A stretch of DNA of 64,000 nucleotides from Methylibium petroleiphilum PM1 (GTDB lineage: Bacteria; Pseudomonadota; Gammaproteobacteria; Burkholderiales; Burkholderiaceae_C), in assembly GCF_000015725.1 (NCBI RefSeq), contig NC_008825.1, positions 1,364,001 to 1,428,000 on the forward strand, given 5' to 3'. The position numbers were made by a program, and so were the translations under genes. Below are positions 1-10,073 of the stretch, piece by piece; within the stretch, counting starts at the first letter, position 1; each line of letters opens with the position of its first letter. The notes under the pieces were generated by a model, which was not told where the DNA came from, ran no database searches, and was given only the letters and a program-made list of their open reading frames with translations.

Positions 1-351
1 GCTCTTGGAGAACTTCAGGATCTTCACCACCCGCGGGCCGGCCTGGCGGTGTTCGTCCGGCGTCTTTTCCTTCGGCTCGACCGGGCGCCACAGCACCAGC
101 AGCTTGCCGATGTGCTGGACGGGCGCCGCGCCGAGCTGTTCGCACAGCGTGGCGAAGATCGTTTCGCGGGTCTCGCGTTCGTCGGAGAACACGCGTACCT
201 TGATCAGGCCGTGGGCCTTCAGCGCGGCGTCTGCCTCCTTGGTGACGGCGGGAGTCAGACCCTCGCCGCCGATCATCACGACCGGATCGAGGTGGTGCGC
301 ATCGGCACGGTGGGCCTTGCGCTCGGCAGGCGTGAGTTGAATGGCAGGCAT
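1..351 (-). CDS. yhbY: YhbY-family RNA-binding protein, 3' end cut by window edge
   Basis: Small CRM-domain RNA-binding protein that associates with pre-50S ribosomal particles in E. coli. Reading the minus strand from the ATG at 351 gives 117 codons with no stop, beginning [20 protein letters not shown], and containing the family's glycine-rich turn [13 protein letters not shown] (about residues 24-36) and the [10 protein letters not shown] strand. Full-length family members are about 95-120 residues, so only the C-terminal tail can be missing. It is divergent from rlmE with a 20-bp gap, the order normally seen beside rlmE-ftsH in proteobacteria. Plus-strand reading frames over this interval are shadows of this gene. 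Confidence 0.9.
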   Translation of the reverse strand, partial: MPAIQLTPAERKAHRADAHHLDPVVMIGGEGLTPAVTKEADAALKAHGLIKVRVFSDERETRETIFATLCEQLGAAPVQHIGKLLVLWRPVEPKEKTPDEHRQAGPRVVKILKFSKS

Positions 352-371
352 CCCCGTATTATCGACGCGAC

Positions 372-1046
372 ATGAAAGTCAAAACCAAGAGCAAGAAGGT
401 CAACAAGGCGTGGCTCAACGATCACATCAACGATCCCTACGTCAAGCTGGCCCAGAAGGAGGGCTACCGGGCCCGTGCCGCCTACAAGCTCAAGGAGATC
501 GATGAGGCGCTGGGGCTGATCAAGCCGGGCCAGGTCGTCGTCGACCTCGGCGCGGCACCCGGCGCCTGGAGCCAGTACCTGCGCCGCAGGTTCGCACCCA
601 AAGAGGCCGGCACCGGCGGCGCCGCGGCCGGTGCACTGAACGGCCGCATCATTGCACTCGACCTCCTGGATTTCGAGCCGATCGAGGGCGTGCAGTTCAT
701 CCAGGGCGATTTCCACGATGAGGCGGTGCTTGCGGAATTGAGCGCCGCGATCGGCGGGCGCGGCGTCGACGTGGTCGTGTCGGACATGGCGCCGAACCTC
801 TCTGGCATCGCCTCCTCAGATTCCGCGCGCATCGCGCTGCTGGTGGAGCTGGCGGTCGAATTCGCCGAAACCCACCTCCATCCGCACGGCGCGCTGGTCT
901 GCAAGGTGTTCCACGGCAGCGGCCACAGCCAGCTGGTCGAGCTGTTCAAGAAGCGTTTCCGGGTCGTGAAACCGATCAAGCCCAAGGCATCTCGTGACAA
1001 GTCGTCGGAAACCTTTCTGGTCGGCATCGGTCTCAAATCGAGGTGA
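372..1046 (+). CDS. rlmE: 23S rRNA 2'-O-methyltransferase RlmE (FtsJ/RrmJ)
   Basis: Cytoplasmic SAM-dependent methyltransferase that 2'-O-methylates U2552 in the A-loop of 23S rRNA during late 50S assembly. 224 aa. The sequence shows the N-terminal basic segment with YKLKEID (catalytic Lys, about residues 38-44), the SAM-binding [13 protein letters not shown] (about 56-68), the catalytic Asp in [11 protein letters not shown], the LVCKVFHG strand with a second Lys, and SSETFLV near the C-terminus, so the K-D-K-E set is intact. A Gly/Ala-rich insertion near residue 77 lengthens it relative to the 209-aa E. coli enzyme. It lies directly upstream of ftsH, the usual order; the 177-bp gap holds a separate promoter candidate for ftsH. 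Confidence 0.96.
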   Translation: MKVKTKSKKVNKAWLNDHINDPYVKLAQKEGYRARAAYKLKEIDEALGLIKPGQVVVDLGAAPGAWSQYLRRRFAPKEAGTGGAAAGALNGRIIALDLLDFEPIEGVQFIQGDFHDEAVLAELSAAIGGRGVDVVVSDMAPNLSGIASSDSARIALLVELAVEFAETHLHPHGALVCKVFHGSGHSQLVELFKKRFRVVKPIKPKASRDKSSETFLVGIGLKSR

Positions 1047-1119
1047 AACCGGCGGAAATTCCCGCGAATCCAGGCCTTGACCTATCGCAGCCGATGACAA
1101 AGCCGATCGGCGTCCCGGG

Positions 1120-1147
1120 GTTGACTGGACTAAACTCGGCCCCATAT
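1120..1147 (+). promoter_or_regulatory. Candidate sigma-32 heat-shock promoter of ftsH
   Basis: GTTGACT at 1120-1126, 13 bp, then CCCCATAT at 1140-1147. The -10 part fits every informative position of the E. coli sigma-32 consensus CCCCATNT; the -35 part fits 4 of 7 positions of CTTGAAA. ftsH transcription is sigma-32 dependent in E. coli, where FtsH in turn degrades sigma-32. The 13-bp spacing is shared with the elements before clpP and lon in this window. The element was read by eye; no transcript data support it. Confidence 0.6.
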
Positions 1148-1223
1148 CCCGCGAGAGTGAGACATATCCCGTGCAGCAAGTGAGTGACGCCCATTTCGGG
1201 CAGGATTCGGTGAAGGAGCCGCG

Positions 1224-3146
1224 GTGAACAATCAATGGTTCTCGAAGGTCGCTGTCTGGCTGGTGATCGCCCTGGTGCTGTTCACCGTGTTCAAGCAGTT
1301 CGACCGCACGGCGGCCGCGGGCGGGCAGATCGGCTATTCCGACTTCCTCGAAGAGGTGCGCAGCAAGCGCATCTCGACCGTTACCCTGCAGGAGAGCGGC
1401 AACGGTGCGACGGAGATCCGGGCGGCCACCACCGATGGCAAGACGCTGCGCACCACCGCCACTTACCTTGATCGGGGGCTGGTCGGAGACCTGATCAACA
1501 ACGGCGTCAAGTTCGACGTCAAGCCGCGGGAGGAGCCGTCGATCCTGATGAGCATCCTGCTCAGCTGGGGCCCGATGTTGCTGCTGATCGGCGTGTGGAT
1601 CTATTTCATGCGACAGATGCAGGGCGGCGGCAAGGGCGGCGCCTTCAGTTTCGGCAAGTCCAAGGCGAGGATGCTGGACGAAGCCAACAACTCCACCACG
1701 TTTGCCGACGTTGCCGGCTGTGACGAAGCGAAAGAGGAAGTCAAGGAGTTGGTCGACTTCCTGAAGGACCCGCAGAAGTTCCAGAAGCTCGGTGGGCGCA
1801 TCCCGCGCGGCGTGTTGCTGGTCGGCCCGCCAGGCACCGGCAAGACCCTGCTCGCCAAGGCGATCGCCGGCGAGGCGAAGGTGCCGTTCTTCTCGATCTC
1901 GGGTTCCGACTTCGTCGAGATGTTCGTCGGTGTCGGCGCGGCGCGTGTGCGCGACATGTTCGAGCAGGCCAAGAAGAGCGCGCCCTGCATCATCTTCGTC
2001 GATGAAATCGACGCGGTCGGGCGCCACCGCGGCGCTGGCCTGGGCGGCGGCAACGACGAACGCGAGCAAACGCTGAATCAGATGTTGGTCGAGATGGACG
2101 GCTTCGAGACCAACCTCGGCGTCATCGTGATGGCGGCCACCAACCGGCCCGACATCCTGGATCCGGCTCTGCTGCGTCCGGGCCGTTTCGACCGCCAGGT
2201 CTACGTGACGCTGCCCGACGTGCGGGGCCGCGAGCAGATCCTGAACGTGCACATGCGCAAGGTGCCGATCGGCCAGGACATCCGCGCTGACATCCTGGCG
2301 CGCGGCACGCCGGGCTTCTCGGGCGCCGACCTGGCTAACCTGGTCAACGAAGCGGCGCTGTTCGCCGCGCGGCGCAGCGCCCGCGTCGTCGAGATGGCCG
2401 ACTTCGAGAAGGCCAAGGACAAGATCATGATGGGCCCCGAGCGCAAGTCCATGGTCATGCCCGAGGAGGAGCGCCGCAACACCGCCTACCACGAGGCTGG
2501 CCACGCACTGGTGGCGCGTCTGATGCCCAAGACCGACCCGGTGCACAAGGTCACCGTGATTCCGCGTGGTCGCGCGCTGGGCGTGACCATGCAGTTGCCG
2601 GAGACCGACCGCTACAGCATGGACAAGGAGCGCATGCTGAGCACGATCTCGGTGCTGTTCGGCGGCCGCATCGCCGAAGAGGTGTTCATGAACCAGATGA
2701 CCACCGGCGCCAGCAACGACTTCGAGCGCGCGACCCAGATCGCCCGCGACATGGTGATGCGCTACGGCATGACCGACGAACTGGGCCCGATGGTCTACTC
2801 CGAGAACGAAGGCGAGGTCTTCCTCGGTCGCTCGGTCACGAAGACGACCAACATGTCCGAAGAGACGATGCGCAAGGTCGACTCGGTGATCCGCCGCATC
2901 ATCGACGAGCAGTACACCACCGCCCGCAAGCTCATCGAGGACAACCAGGACAAGATGCACGCGATGGCGAAGGCGCTGCTGGAATGGGAAACCATCGACG
3001 CAGAGCAGATCGACGACATCATGGGCGGCAAGCCGCCGCGGCCGCCGAAGGACTGGACGCCCAGTAGCGCGGCCGGCGTGAACGGCGGCAGCGGTAACGG
3101 CGGCACGCCGGCCGTCAGCACCGACGGTGCTCCGGCCGCGGTCTGA
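1224..3146 (+). CDS. ftsH: ATP-dependent zinc metalloprotease FtsH
   Basis: Membrane-anchored AAA+ protease that degrades misfolded membrane proteins and short-lived regulators. 640 aa, close to the 644 of E. coli. Order: N-terminal transmembrane helix (about 8-24), periplasmic domain, second helix (about 107-128), AAA module with Walker A GPPGTGKT (201-208), Walker [12 protein letters not shown] and the second region of homology ([19 protein letters not shown]), then an M41 protease domain with zinc site HEAGH (423-427). The C-terminal tail is Gly/Ala-rich and probably disordered. The GTG start at 1224 is supported by GAAGGAG at 1212-1218 and by the hydrophobic N-terminus. A sigma-32-like promoter lies upstream and a hairpin terminator follows. 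Confidence 0.98.
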   Translation: MNNQWFSKVAVWLVIALVLFTVFKQFDRTAAAGGQIGYSDFLEEVRSKRISTVTLQESGNGATEIRAATTDGKTLRTTATYLDRGLVGDLINNGVKFDVKPREEPSILMSILLSWGPMLLLIGVWIYFMRQMQGGGKGGAFSFGKSKARMLDEANNSTTFADVAGCDEAKEEVKELVDFLKDPQKFQKLGGRIPRGVLLVGPPGTGKTLLAKAIAGEAKVPFFSISGSDFVEMFVGVGAARVRDMFEQAKKSAPCIIFVDEIDAVGRHRGAGLGGGNDEREQTLNQMLVEMDGFETNLGVIVMAATNRPDILDPALLRPGRFDRQVYVTLPDVRGREQILNVHMRKVPIGQDIRADILARGTPGFSGADLANLVNEAALFAARRSARVVEMADFEKAKDKIMMGPERKSMVMPEEERRNTAYHEAGHALVARLMPKTDPVHKVTVIPRGRALGVTMQLPETDRYSMDKERMLSTISVLFGGRIAEEVFMNQMTTGASNDFERATQIARDMVMRYGMTDELGPMVYSENEGEVFLGRSVTKTTNMSEETMRKVDSVIRRIIDEQYTTARKLIEDNQDKMHAMAKALLEWETIDAEQIDDIMGGKPPRPPKDWTPSSAAGVNGGSGNGGTPAVSTDGAPAAV

Positions 3147-3171
3147 CGTTCCGCTCGTTTGTCGATCGCGC

Positions 3172-3197
3172 AACGGGGCTTCGGCCCCGTTTGCTTT
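3172..3197 (+). terminator. Rho-independent terminator candidate after ftsH
   Basis: Perfect 8-bp stem AACGGGGC/GCCCCGTT closed by a TTCG tetraloop (3172-3191), followed by the moderately T-rich TGCTTT. It sits 25 bp after the ftsH stop and before folP. The weak T-tract makes partial read-through plausible. Confidence 0.7.
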
Positions 3198-3228
3198 GAG
3201 CGGATCTCTTTTCCCCACTGACCCCACG

Positions 3229-4065
3229 ATGTTCTGGCAGACCACGCGATTCCGCATCGATCTCGTCGCCCCGCGCGTCATGGGCATCGTCAATGTCACG
3301 CCGGACTCCTTCTCCGATGGCGGGCTGCATGGGGGCGCCGCCGGGGCGCTGGCCCACTGCGAGCAGTTGCTGAAGGACGGCGCCGACATCCTCGACATTG
3401 GTGGCGAATCGACCCGCCCGGGCGCGGAGCCGGTGCCGCTGCAGGACGAACTGGCACGCGTGCTGCCGGTGCTGCGCGGCGCGATGGCGCTCGGCGTGCC
3501 TGTGTCGCTAGACAGCTACAAGCCCGAGGTGATGCGCGCCGCGCTCGACCTCGGTGTGGACATCGTCAACGACATCAAGGCGCTGCGCGAACCCGGGGCG
3601 CTGGACGTGGTGGCGGCGCACGCGAACTGCGGTGTCTGCCTGATGCACATGCGCGGCGACCAGCCGAAGACCATGCAGGACGGCGATCCGCAGTACGACG
3701 ACGTGGTGACCGAGGTGCGCTCCTTCCTGCGGGCGCGCGTCGAAGCGCTGCGAGCGCGGGGCGTCGACGACGCCCGGATCACGCTCGACCCGGGCATCGG
3801 CTTCGGCAAGCGCACCGAGCACAACGTGGCGCTGCTGGTCCGTCAGCAAGAGCTGCTGGGCCTGGGGCTGCCGCTGCTGGCGGGCTGGTCGCGCAAGGGC
3901 GTGCTGGGCCGGCTGACCGGCCGCGAGATCGGCGACCGCCTGGTGCCCAGCGTCGCGGCGGCGCTCGCCTCGGTGCAGCGCGGGGCGCGCATCGTGCGCG
4001 TGCACGACGTGGCCGCCACCGTCGATGCGTTGAAAGTGTGGCGGGCTGCCGGTCTTTGCCCGTGA
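3229..4065 (+). CDS. folP: Dihydropteroate synthase
   Basis: Condenses 6-hydroxymethyl-7,8-dihydropterin diphosphate with p-aminobenzoate to dihydropteroate in folate synthesis; target of sulfonamides. 278 aa. Diagnostic segments are [15 protein letters not shown] (about 18-32), [44 protein letters not shown] and the terminal IVRVHDV. The frame stays open upstream to 3127, inside the end of ftsH, but the ATG at 3229 matches the family N-terminus ([12 protein letters not shown]), and the upstream part contains the ftsH terminator. folP-glmM adjacency is conserved in many proteobacteria. Confidence 0.96.
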   Translation: MFWQTTRFRIDLVAPRVMGIVNVTPDSFSDGGLHGGAAGALAHCEQLLKDGADILDIGGESTRPGAEPVPLQDELARVLPVLRGAMALGVPVSLDSYKPEVMRAALDLGVDIVNDIKALREPGALDVVAAHANCGVCLMHMRGDQPKTMQDGDPQYDDVVTEVRSFLRARVEALRARGVDDARITLDPGIGFGKRTEHNVALLVRQQELLGLGLPLLAGWSRKGVLGRLTGREIGDRLVPSVAAALASVQRGARIVRVHDVAATVDALKVWRAAGLCP

Positions 4066-4108
4066 GCGCAGGATTCGCCTCGCCGGGCGCCCGGCACAAT
4101 GGCACCCC

Positions 4109-5482
4109 ATGAGCAGAACCTATTTCGGCACCGACGGCATCCGTGGCGCCGTCGGCCAAGCGCCGATCACGCCCGACTTCGTGTTGCGCCTCGGTCATGC
4201 GGTCGGTCGGGTGCTGAAATCGCAACAGACCTCCCCGGCGTCGCGGCCCACGGTGCTGATCGGCAAGGACACGCGCATCTCGGGCTACATGCTGGAGTCG
4301 GCCCTGGAGGCGGGCTTCGCCTCGGCGGGCGTGGACGTGCTGCTGACCGGCCCGCTGCCCACGCCCGGCGTCGCCTACCTCACGCGGGCGCTGCGACTCA
4401 GCCTGGGCGTCGTCATCAGCGCCTCGCACAACCCCTATGGCGACAACGGCATCAAGTTCTTCTCTGCCAAGGGCGAAAAGCTGCCCGACAGCTGGGAGCA
4501 GCAGGTCGAGGCGACCGTCGAGGAGGCGGCACAGTGGGTCGACTCCAGCGGTCTGGGCAAGGCACGCCGGCTCGACGATGCACAGGGCCGCTACATCGAG
4601 TTCTGCAAGAGCACGGTGGCCGGTGAACTGAGCTTGAAGGGCCTGAAGCTCGTGGTGGACGGCGCCCACGGCGCGGCCTACCAGGTGGCGCCCGCGGTGT
4701 TCCACGAACTCGGTGCCGAGGTGATCTCCATCGGTTGCAACCCGAACGGGCTCAACATCAACGACGGCTTCGGGGCCACCCATCCCGAGGCGCTGGTGAG
4801 CGCCGTGCAGGCCCATCAGGCCGACTACGGCATCGCGCTCGATGGCGATGCCGACCGACTGCAACTGGTCGATGCCACGGGCCGTCTCTACAACGGCGAC
4901 GAACTGCTGTACCTGATGACGCTCGACCGACTCGCGGCCGAGCCGTCGGAAGACGCTGCGCCGTCGCGCGTCGGCGTGCCCGGCGTGGTCGGGACGCTGA
5001 TGACCAATCTCGCGGTGGAGCAGGCCCTCGCGGCGCGTGGCGTCGCATTCGTGCGCGCCAAGGTCGGGGACCGCTACGTGCTCGAGGAATTGCTGGCGCG
5101 CGGCTGGCAGCTCGGCGGCGAGGGCTCGGGTCATCTGATCGCGCTGGACAAGCACACCACCGGCGACGGGCTCGTCAGCGCATTGCAGGTGCTGCAGGCG
5201 GTGGTGCGCAGCGGGCGCACCCTGGCGCAACTGCTGGAGGGGTTGACGCTGTTTCCGCAGGTGCTGCTCAACGTCCGGCTGCAGCCGGGTCAGGACTGGA
5301 AGGCCAGCGCCGCGCTCGCCGAGGCGCAGCGCGAGTCGCTGGCCGAACTGGGCGAGCGCGGCCGCATCCTGATCCGGCCGTCCGGCACCGAGCCGCTGCT
5401 GCGCGTGATGGTCGAGGCCAGCGACGCAGCCCTGGCGCAACGCTGCGCCCAGCGCATGGCCGACGCGGTGCGCCGAGCTTGA
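4109..5482 (+). CDS. glmM: Phosphoglucosamine mutase
   Basis: Interconverts glucosamine-6-phosphate and glucosamine-1-phosphate, feeding UDP-GlcNAc for peptidoglycan and LPS. 457 aa. The phosphoserine loop [12 protein letters not shown] carries the active serine at about residue 106; the metal-binding loop is DGDADR (about 245-250), the sugar-binding loop is GEGSGH, and [14 protein letters not shown] near the C-terminus binds phosphate. It starts 43 bp after folP, so the two are probably cotranscribed. A short insertion near residues 270-280 (rich in Glu, Asp and Ala) makes it about 12 aa longer than E. coli GlmM. Confidence 0.97.
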   Translation: MSRTYFGTDGIRGAVGQAPITPDFVLRLGHAVGRVLKSQQTSPASRPTVLIGKDTRISGYMLESALEAGFASAGVDVLLTGPLPTPGVAYLTRALRLSLGVVISASHNPYGDNGIKFFSAKGEKLPDSWEQQVEATVEEAAQWVDSSGLGKARRLDDAQGRYIEFCKSTVAGELSLKGLKLVVDGAHGAAYQVAPAVFHELGAEVISIGCNPNGLNINDGFGATHPEALVSAVQAHQADYGIALDGDADRLQLVDATGRLYNGDELLYLMTLDRLAAEPSEDAAPSRVGVPGVVGTLMTNLAVEQALAARGVAFVRAKVGDRYVLEELLARGWQLGGEGSGHLIALDKHTTGDGLVSALQVLQAVVRSGRTLAQLLEGLTLFPQVLLNVRLQPGQDWKASAALAEAQRESLAELGERGRILIRPSGTEPLLRVMVEASDAALAQRCAQRMADAVRRA

Positions 5483-5525
5483 TCCGACGTGCGCGGGCCG
5501 CCTTGGCTCGGGCACGCCGCCCACG

Positions 5526-6011
5526 TCACTTCTTGACCGGCGGGATCAGCACCTTGTCGATCACATGCACCACGCCGTTGCTGGCGAGCACGTCGCTCTG
5601 GGTCACCAGCGCTTCATCGACCGTCACGAAGGTTCCGGCCTTTGCTACCGCCAGGTTGGCGCCTTGCGCGGTCTTCAGGTTGCCCGGTTGCACGTCGGCC
5701 GCCAGCACCTTGCCCGGGGCCACGTGGAACAGCAGCACCGCCTTGAGCTGTTCCTTGTCCTTGCTCAGGGCATCCAGGGTCTTGGCCGGCACGGCCTTGA
5801 AGGCGTCGTCGGTCGGTGCGAACACGGTGTAGGGGCCGGTGCCGTTCAGTGTCTCGGCGAGGCCCGCCTCGGCGATCAGCTTGTTCAGGGTCGACAGCGA
5901 CGGCGTTGCGGCGGCGGTGCCGGCGATCGTCTTCGGCGCTGGGGTCGAAGCGCAGCCGGCCAGGGCCAGCCAGGCGGCCGAGGTAGCAAGCAGCAGGGTG
6001 CGTTTGTTCAT
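5526..6011 (-). CDS. FAS1 (fasciclin) domain lipoprotein
   Basis: 161 aa. Lipoprotein signal MNKRTLLLATSAAWLALAGC ends in the lipobox LAGC, so the mature protein begins with an acylated Cys at residue 20. The rest is one FAS1 fold: STLNKLIAEAGLAETLNGTG, the H1-like box TVFAPTDDAFKAVP, and the H2-like segment NGVVHVIDKVLIPP at the end. FAS1 proteins act in adhesion or as small periplasmic or outer-membrane accessory factors; the substrate here is unknown. The ATG at 6011 has AGGAG just upstream; an in-frame ATG further out would disrupt the signal peptide. It is convergent with glmM and divergent from pstS, and Pho-box-like repeats facing this gene lie at 6090-6105, so phosphate control is possible. 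Confidence 0.88.
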   Translation of the reverse strand: MNKRTLLLATSAAWLALAGCASTPAPKTIAGTAAATPSLSTLNKLIAEAGLAETLNGTGPYTVFAPTDDAFKAVPAKTLDALSKDKEQLKAVLLFHVAPGKVLAADVQPGNLKTAQGANLAVAKAGTFVTVDEALVTQSDVLASNGVVHVIDKVLIPPVKK

Positions 6012-6088
6012 GGAAGCTCCTGTTTCTGTGAAGGGGCGGCGGAGGCTCAAGCCCACCAAGCCGATCGCCGCGGAGCATAGAAGTCGAT

Positions 6089-6106
6089 CGTGACACTCCG
6101 GTGACG
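6089..6106 (-). promoter_or_regulatory. Pho-box-like repeat facing the FAS1 gene
   Basis: Two GTGAC words (6090-6094 and 6101-6105), read on the minus strand as GTCAC direct repeats 11 bp apart, the helical-turn spacing of PhoB half-sites (7-bp repeats separated by 4 bp). They lie about 80 bp upstream of the FAS1 start. This is a match by eye to the E. coli consensus CTGTCAT-N4-CTGTCAC. Confidence 0.45.
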
Positions 6107-6120
6107 AATCGGCGAGGGCG

Positions 6121-6138
6121 CTGTCACGAAAAAGTCCA
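6121..6138 (+). promoter_or_regulatory. Upstream Pho box of pstS
   Basis: CTGTCAC, GAAA, AAGTCCA: two 7-bp repeats with a 4-bp A-rich spacer. The GTCAC and GTCCA cores start 11 bp apart (6123 and 6134). The first half matches PhoB consensus fully, the second partially. It probably assists the promoter-proximal box. Confidence 0.55.
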
Positions 6139-6158
6139 GGCCCGCCACTGTCGGCGGC

Positions 6159-6192
6159 GCGTCATGGCTCTGTCACAAAGCCCACCTAGAGT
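6159..6192 (+). promoter_or_regulatory. Promoter-proximal Pho box and -10 of pstS
   Basis: GCGTCAT (6159-6165), GGCT, CTGTCAC (6170-6176) form a 7-4-7 PhoB site. Ten bases later TAGAGT (6187-6192) is a plausible -10, the spacing seen when a Pho box replaces the -35. The pstS ATG is at 6231. PhoB, encoded in the same operon, is the expected activator under phosphate limitation. Confidence 0.7.
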
Positions 6193-6230
6193 GCGGCCCA
6201 TCGATCCACCAAGCTTCGAAAGGGCTGCTC

Positions 6231-7271
6231 ATGAACGTTTCTCTCCTCCGCTCCACCCTCGCGGCGGTCGCGCTGATCGCCGTGGCCGGCACTGCCTCGG
6301 CGCAGGACATCACCGGCGCCGGCGCCTCCTTCCCGGCCCCGGTCTATTCGAAGTGGGCCGATGCGTACAACAAGGCCACCGGCGCGCGCCTCAACTACCA
6401 GTCGATCGGTTCGGGCGGCGGGATCAAGCAGATCAAGGCCAAGACGGTCGATTTCGGTGCGTCCGATGCGCCGCTGAAGGACGAAGAGCTGGCCAAGGAC
6501 GGCATGGTGCAGTTCCCGACCGTGATCGGCGGCGTGGTCCCGGTCGTCAACATCAAGGGCATCGCCCCAGGCCAGATGAAGCTGACCGGCCAGGTGCTGG
6601 GTGACATCTATCTGGGGAAGATCACCAAGTGGAACGACCCCGCGATCGCCGCGCTCAACGCCGGCGTGACGCTGCCCGATGCCTCGATCGCCGCGGTGCG
6701 CCGCGCCGACGGTTCGGGCACCACCTTCCTGTTCACGAACTACCTGTCCAAGGTCAACGCGGAATGGAAGACCAAGGTCGGTGAAGGCACCGCGGTCAAC
6801 TGGCCGACCGGCGCTGGCGGCAAGGGCAACGAGGGCGTGTCGGCTTTCGTGCAGCGTCTGCCGAACTCGATCGGCTATGTCGAGTACGCGTACGCCAAGC
6901 AGAACAAGATGTCGCACGTGATGCTGAAGAACAGGGACGGCCAGTTCGTCGGTCCGGACGAAGACAACTTCAAGGCCGCCGCCGCCGGCGCGGAATGGGC
7001 GAAGAGCTTCTACCAGGTCCTGACCGAGCAGCCGGGCAAGGAAGCCTGGCCGATCACCGGCGCGACCTTCATCCTGATGCACAAGTCTCAGGACAAGCCC
7101 GAGAGTGCCTCCAACGCGCTGAAGTTCTTCGAGTGGGCCTACAGCAGCGGCGACAAGATGGCGGCCGACCTCGACTACGTTCCGATGCCCGACACCGTCA
7201 AGACGATGATCCGCAAGCTGTGGGCGGACAACATCAAGGACGCCTCCGGCAAGGCCGTCGCCTACAAGTGA
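6231..7271 (+). CDS. pstS: Phosphate ABC transporter, periplasmic binding protein
   Basis: High-affinity periplasmic phosphate-binding protein that delivers Pi to PstCA. 346 aa, the usual length. A Sec signal peptide covers about residues 1-25, with cleavage after ASA in GTASAQD. Phosphate-contacting segments are visible: [18 protein letters not shown] (about 29-46), [31 protein letters not shown] and [10 protein letters not shown]. First gene of pstSCAB-phoU-phoB-phoR, preceded by two Pho boxes. It is followed by two hairpins that could favour its accumulation over the membrane components. Confidence 0.97.
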   Translation: MNVSLLRSTLAAVALIAVAGTASAQDITGAGASFPAPVYSKWADAYNKATGARLNYQSIGSGGGIKQIKAKTVDFGASDAPLKDEELAKDGMVQFPTVIGGVVPVVNIKGIAPGQMKLTGQVLGDIYLGKITKWNDPAIAALNAGVTLPDASIAAVRRADGSGTTFLFTNYLSKVNAEWKTKVGEGTAVNWPTGAGGKGNEGVSAFVQRLPNSIGYVEYAYAKQNKMSHVMLKNRDGQFVGPDEDNFKAAAAGAEWAKSFYQVLTEQPGKEAWPITGATFILMHKSQDKPESASNALKFFEWAYSSGDKMAADLDYVPMPDTVKTMIRKLWADNIKDASGKAVAYK

Positions 7272-7280
7272 CCTGCCACG

Positions 7281-7328
7281 CCGACCCTGGGAGGGGTCGG
7301 TTCGAGGGGAGGCGCGCATGCGCCTCCC
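7281..7328 (+). terminator. Two tandem hairpins between pstS and pstC
   Basis: First hairpin: CCGACCC/GGGTCGG with a 6-nt loop (7281-7300). Second: GGGAGGCG/CGCCTCCC (7307-7314 and 7321-7328), extendable to 9 bp. Neither has a U-tract, so complete termination is unlikely. Such hairpins after a binding-protein gene often protect the upstream message or attenuate the downstream genes, giving more PstS than PstC. Function is inferred. Confidence 0.55.
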
Positions 7329-7355
7329 TGTTGCTGCAACGAAGGAGGAGGCGAC

Positions 7356-8378
7356 GTGGCCGCTACACTGCCTGCAACCCCGTACCCCGATCAAGACAAG
7401 ATGGAACGATCCGACCCGCAGGATCGGCCGCCGGTCGTGCGCAAGGCGGCGCCCTGGGCCGACACCGTGTTCTCGGTGCTCGCGCACGCGGCCGCCATCC
7501 TGACCCTCGGCCTGCTGGTCGGCATCATCGTGTCGCTGATCATCGGCGCCGGACCGGCCATCCAGGAATACGGCCTGAGTTTCCTGTGGCGCAGCGAATG
7601 GGATCCCGTCCAGAACCAGTATGGCGGGCTGGTGATGATCTACGGCACCGTGATGACCTCGTTCATCGCGTTGCTGATCGGCGTGCCGGTGAGCTTCGGC
7701 ATCGCGCTGTTCCTGACCGAACTCTCGCCCGGCTGGCTGAAGCGGCCGCTGGGCGTGGCGATCGAACTGCTGGCCGCCGTGCCGTCGATCGTCTACGGCA
7801 TGTGGGGCCTGCTGGTGTTCGCCCCCATCCTGTCCACCTACGTGCAGCAGCCGCTGCAGGGCGCCTTCGATGGCGTGCCGGTGCTGGGCACGCTGTTCAG
7901 CGGCCCGCCGGTGGGCATCGGCATCCTGTCGGCCGGGATCATCCTGGCGATCATGATCATTCCCTTCATCGCCTCGGTGATGCGCGACGTGTTCGAGGTC
8001 ACGCCGCCGATGCTCAAGGAGTCGGCCTACGGTCTCGGCTCCACCACCTGGGAGGTGGTGTCGAAGGTCGTGCTGCCGTACACCAAGACCGGCGTCATCG
8101 GCGGGATCATGCTGGGGCTGGGCCGTGCGCTGGGCGAGACGATGGCGGTCACCTTCGTCATCGGCAACTTCAACCAGCTCAATTCGTTGTCGCTGTTTGA
8201 GGCGGCGAACAGCATCACCTCGGCCCTGGCCAACGAGTTCGCCGAGGCCGGCGAGGGCCTGCACCAGGCGTCGCTGATCTACCTGGGCCTGGTCCTGTTC
8301 TTCATCACCTTCGTGGTGCTGGCCTGTTCGAAGCTGCTGCTGGCGCAGCTCAAGAAGGGTGAAGGGAGCCGCTCATGA
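7356..8378 (+). CDS. pstC: Phosphate ABC transporter permease PstC
   Basis: One of the two integral membrane subunits forming the phosphate channel. 340 aa with six or more hydrophobic segments and a soluble N-terminal arm of about 35 residues. The cytoplasmic coupling loop reads [20 protein letters not shown] followed by a conserved [10 protein letters not shown], typical of PstC/PstA. The GTG start at 7356 is preceded by GAAGGAGGA at 7341-7349. A second possible start is the ATG at 7401. The stop overlaps the pstA start by 4 bp (ATGA), indicating translational coupling. Confidence 0.95.
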   Translation: MAATLPATPYPDQDKMERSDPQDRPPVVRKAAPWADTVFSVLAHAAAILTLGLLVGIIVSLIIGAGPAIQEYGLSFLWRSEWDPVQNQYGGLVMIYGTVMTSFIALLIGVPVSFGIALFLTELSPGWLKRPLGVAIELLAAVPSIVYGMWGLLVFAPILSTYVQQPLQGAFDGVPVLGTLFSGPPVGIGILSAGIILAIMIIPFIASVMRDVFEVTPPMLKESAYGLGSTTWEVVSKVVLPYTKTGVIGGIMLGLGRALGETMAVTFVIGNFNQLNSLSLFEAANSITSALANEFAEAGEGLHQASLIYLGLVLFFITFVVLACSKLLLAQLKKGEGSRS

Positions 8379-9259
8379 GCAGCATTGCAAGTCCTTCCGC
8401 TGCCGCGCTGCAGGCCTCGCGGCTGAACAAGCACGCCAGCCGCAAGCGCATCAACGCGATCGCGCTGGTGCTGTCGCTGGCCGCCATGTCCTTCGGCGTG
8501 TTCTGGCTGATCTGGATCCTGATCGAGACGGTGCGTCTGGGCGTCGGCGGTCTTGCGCTGTCGCTGTTCACGGAGATGACGCCGCCGCCGCAGGCCGAGT
8601 CCGGCGGCCTGGCCAACGCGATCTTCGGTTCTTTGCTGATGGTGTCCTTGGCCACGGCGGTCGGCACGCCGGTCGGCGTGCTGGCCGGGGTCTACCTGGC
8701 CGAGTACGGCCAGAAGACCTGGCTGGGCAGCGTCACGCGCTTTATCAATGACATCCTGCTGTCGGCGCCCTCGATCGTGATCGGCCTGTTCATCTACGCC
8801 GTCGTCGTGGCGCAGATGAAGACCTTTTCGGGCCTGGCCGGCGTCATGGCGCTCGCGCTGATCGTGATCCCGGTGGTGATCCGCACCACCGAGAACATGC
8901 TGAGCCTCATCCCGAACTCGCTGCGCGAGGCAGCGTATGCGCTGGGCACGCCGAAGTGGAAGGTCATCATGACCGTGACGTTGAAATCGGCTCGCGCTGG
9001 CGTGATGACGGGCGTGCTGCTCGCCATTGCCCGCATCGCCGGCGAAACCGCGCCGCTGCTGTTCACCGCGCTGTCCAATCAGTTCTGGACCACCGACCTG
9101 AACCAGCCGATGGCCAGCCTGCCGGTCACGATCTTCAAGTTCGCGCTGAGCCCGTACGAGAACTGGCAGAAGCTGGCGTGGGCCGGGGTCTTCCTGATCA
9201 CGATCGGCGTGCTGGTGCTCAACATCCTGGCCCGCGTGCTGTTCCGCAACAAACACTGA
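8375..9259 (+). CDS. pstA: Phosphate ABC transporter permease PstA
   Basis: Partner permease of PstC. 294 aa, six predicted transmembrane helices. It contains the PstA segments [36 protein letters not shown] and the coupling loop [16 protein letters not shown] followed by [14 protein letters not shown]. It begins inside the last codons of pstC (ATGA overlap) and ends 12 bp before pstB, so it is part of one polycistron. Confidence 0.95.
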   Translation: MSSIASPSAAALQASRLNKHASRKRINAIALVLSLAAMSFGVFWLIWILIETVRLGVGGLALSLFTEMTPPPQAESGGLANAIFGSLLMVSLATAVGTPVGVLAGVYLAEYGQKTWLGSVTRFINDILLSAPSIVIGLFIYAVVVAQMKTFSGLAGVMALALIVIPVVIRTTENMLSLIPNSLREAAYALGTPKWKVIMTVTLKSARAGVMTGVLLAIARIAGETAPLLFTALSNQFWTTDLNQPMASLPVTIFKFALSPYENWQKLAWAGVFLITIGVLVLNILARVLFRNKH

Positions 9260-9271
9260 AGGAATTTCGAC

Positions 9272-10057
9272 ATGGACGTCAAAGTCGAACTGCCCGTGAC
9301 CGAGAAGCCCAAGCTCGCGGTGCGCAACCTGAACTTCTACTACGGCCACTTCCATGCGCTGAAGAACATCCACCTCGACATTCCCGAGAACAAGGTCACG
9401 GCCTTCATCGGGCCGTCGGGCTGCGGCAAGTCGACGCTGCTGCGCACCTTCAACCGCATGTTCGAGCTCTATCCGGAGCAGCGCGCCGAAGGCCAGATCC
9501 TGCTCGACGGCGACAACATCCTGACCTCGAAGGACGATGTCTCGCTGATCCGCGCCAAGATCGGCATGGTGTTCCAGAAGCCCACGCCGTTCCCGATGTC
9601 GATCTACGACAACATCGCCTTCGGCGTGAAGCTGTTCGAGACCCTGCCGCGCGTGGAGATGGACGAGCGCGTCGAGTGGGCCTTGAAGAAGGCGGCGCTG
9701 TGGAACGAGGTCAAGGACAAGCTCGGCCAGAGCGGCTCCGGCCTGTCGGGCGGCCAGCAGCAGCGCCTGTGCATCGCGCGCGGCATCGCGATCAAGCCCG
9801 AGGTGCTGCTGCTCGACGAGCCCTGTTCGGCACTGGACCCGATCTCCACCGGCAAGATCGAGGAACTGATCCACGAACTGAAGTCGGATTACACCGTGGT
9901 GATCGTCACGCACAACATGCAGCAGGCTGCACGCTGTTCGGACTACACCGCCTACATGTACCTGGGCGACCTGATCGAGTTCGGCCCGACTTCGGAGCTC
10001 TTCATGAAGCCGAAGAAGAAGGACACCGAGGACTACATCACCGGCCGCTTCGGCTGA
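9272..10057 (+). CDS. pstB: Phosphate ABC transporter ATPase PstB
   Basis: Cytoplasmic ATPase that powers phosphate import. 261 aa. Walker [10 protein letters not shown] (47-55), Q-loop in [15 protein letters not shown] signature LSGGQQQR, Walker [14 protein letters not shown], and the switch His in [12 protein letters not shown] are all present. It starts 12 bp after pstA with AAGGAA upstream. Confidence 0.98.
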   Translation: MDVKVELPVTEKPKLAVRNLNFYYGHFHALKNIHLDIPENKVTAFIGPSGCGKSTLLRTFNRMFELYPEQRAEGQILLDGDNILTSKDDVSLIRAKIGMVFQKPTPFPMSIYDNIAFGVKLFETLPRVEMDERVEWALKKAALWNEVKDKLGQSGSGLSGGQQQRLCIARGIAIKPEVLLLDEPCSALDPISTGKIEELIHELKSDYTVVIVTHNMQQAARCSDYTAYMYLGDLIEFGPTSELFMKPKKKDTEDYITGRFG

Positions 10058-10073
10058 GCCAGGGGGAACGAAC

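Noticed and set aside
816-3398. 860-codon minus-strand frame over rlmE and ftsH
   Set aside because: Shadow of high-GC codon bias; the plus strand has clear rlmE and ftsH motifs.
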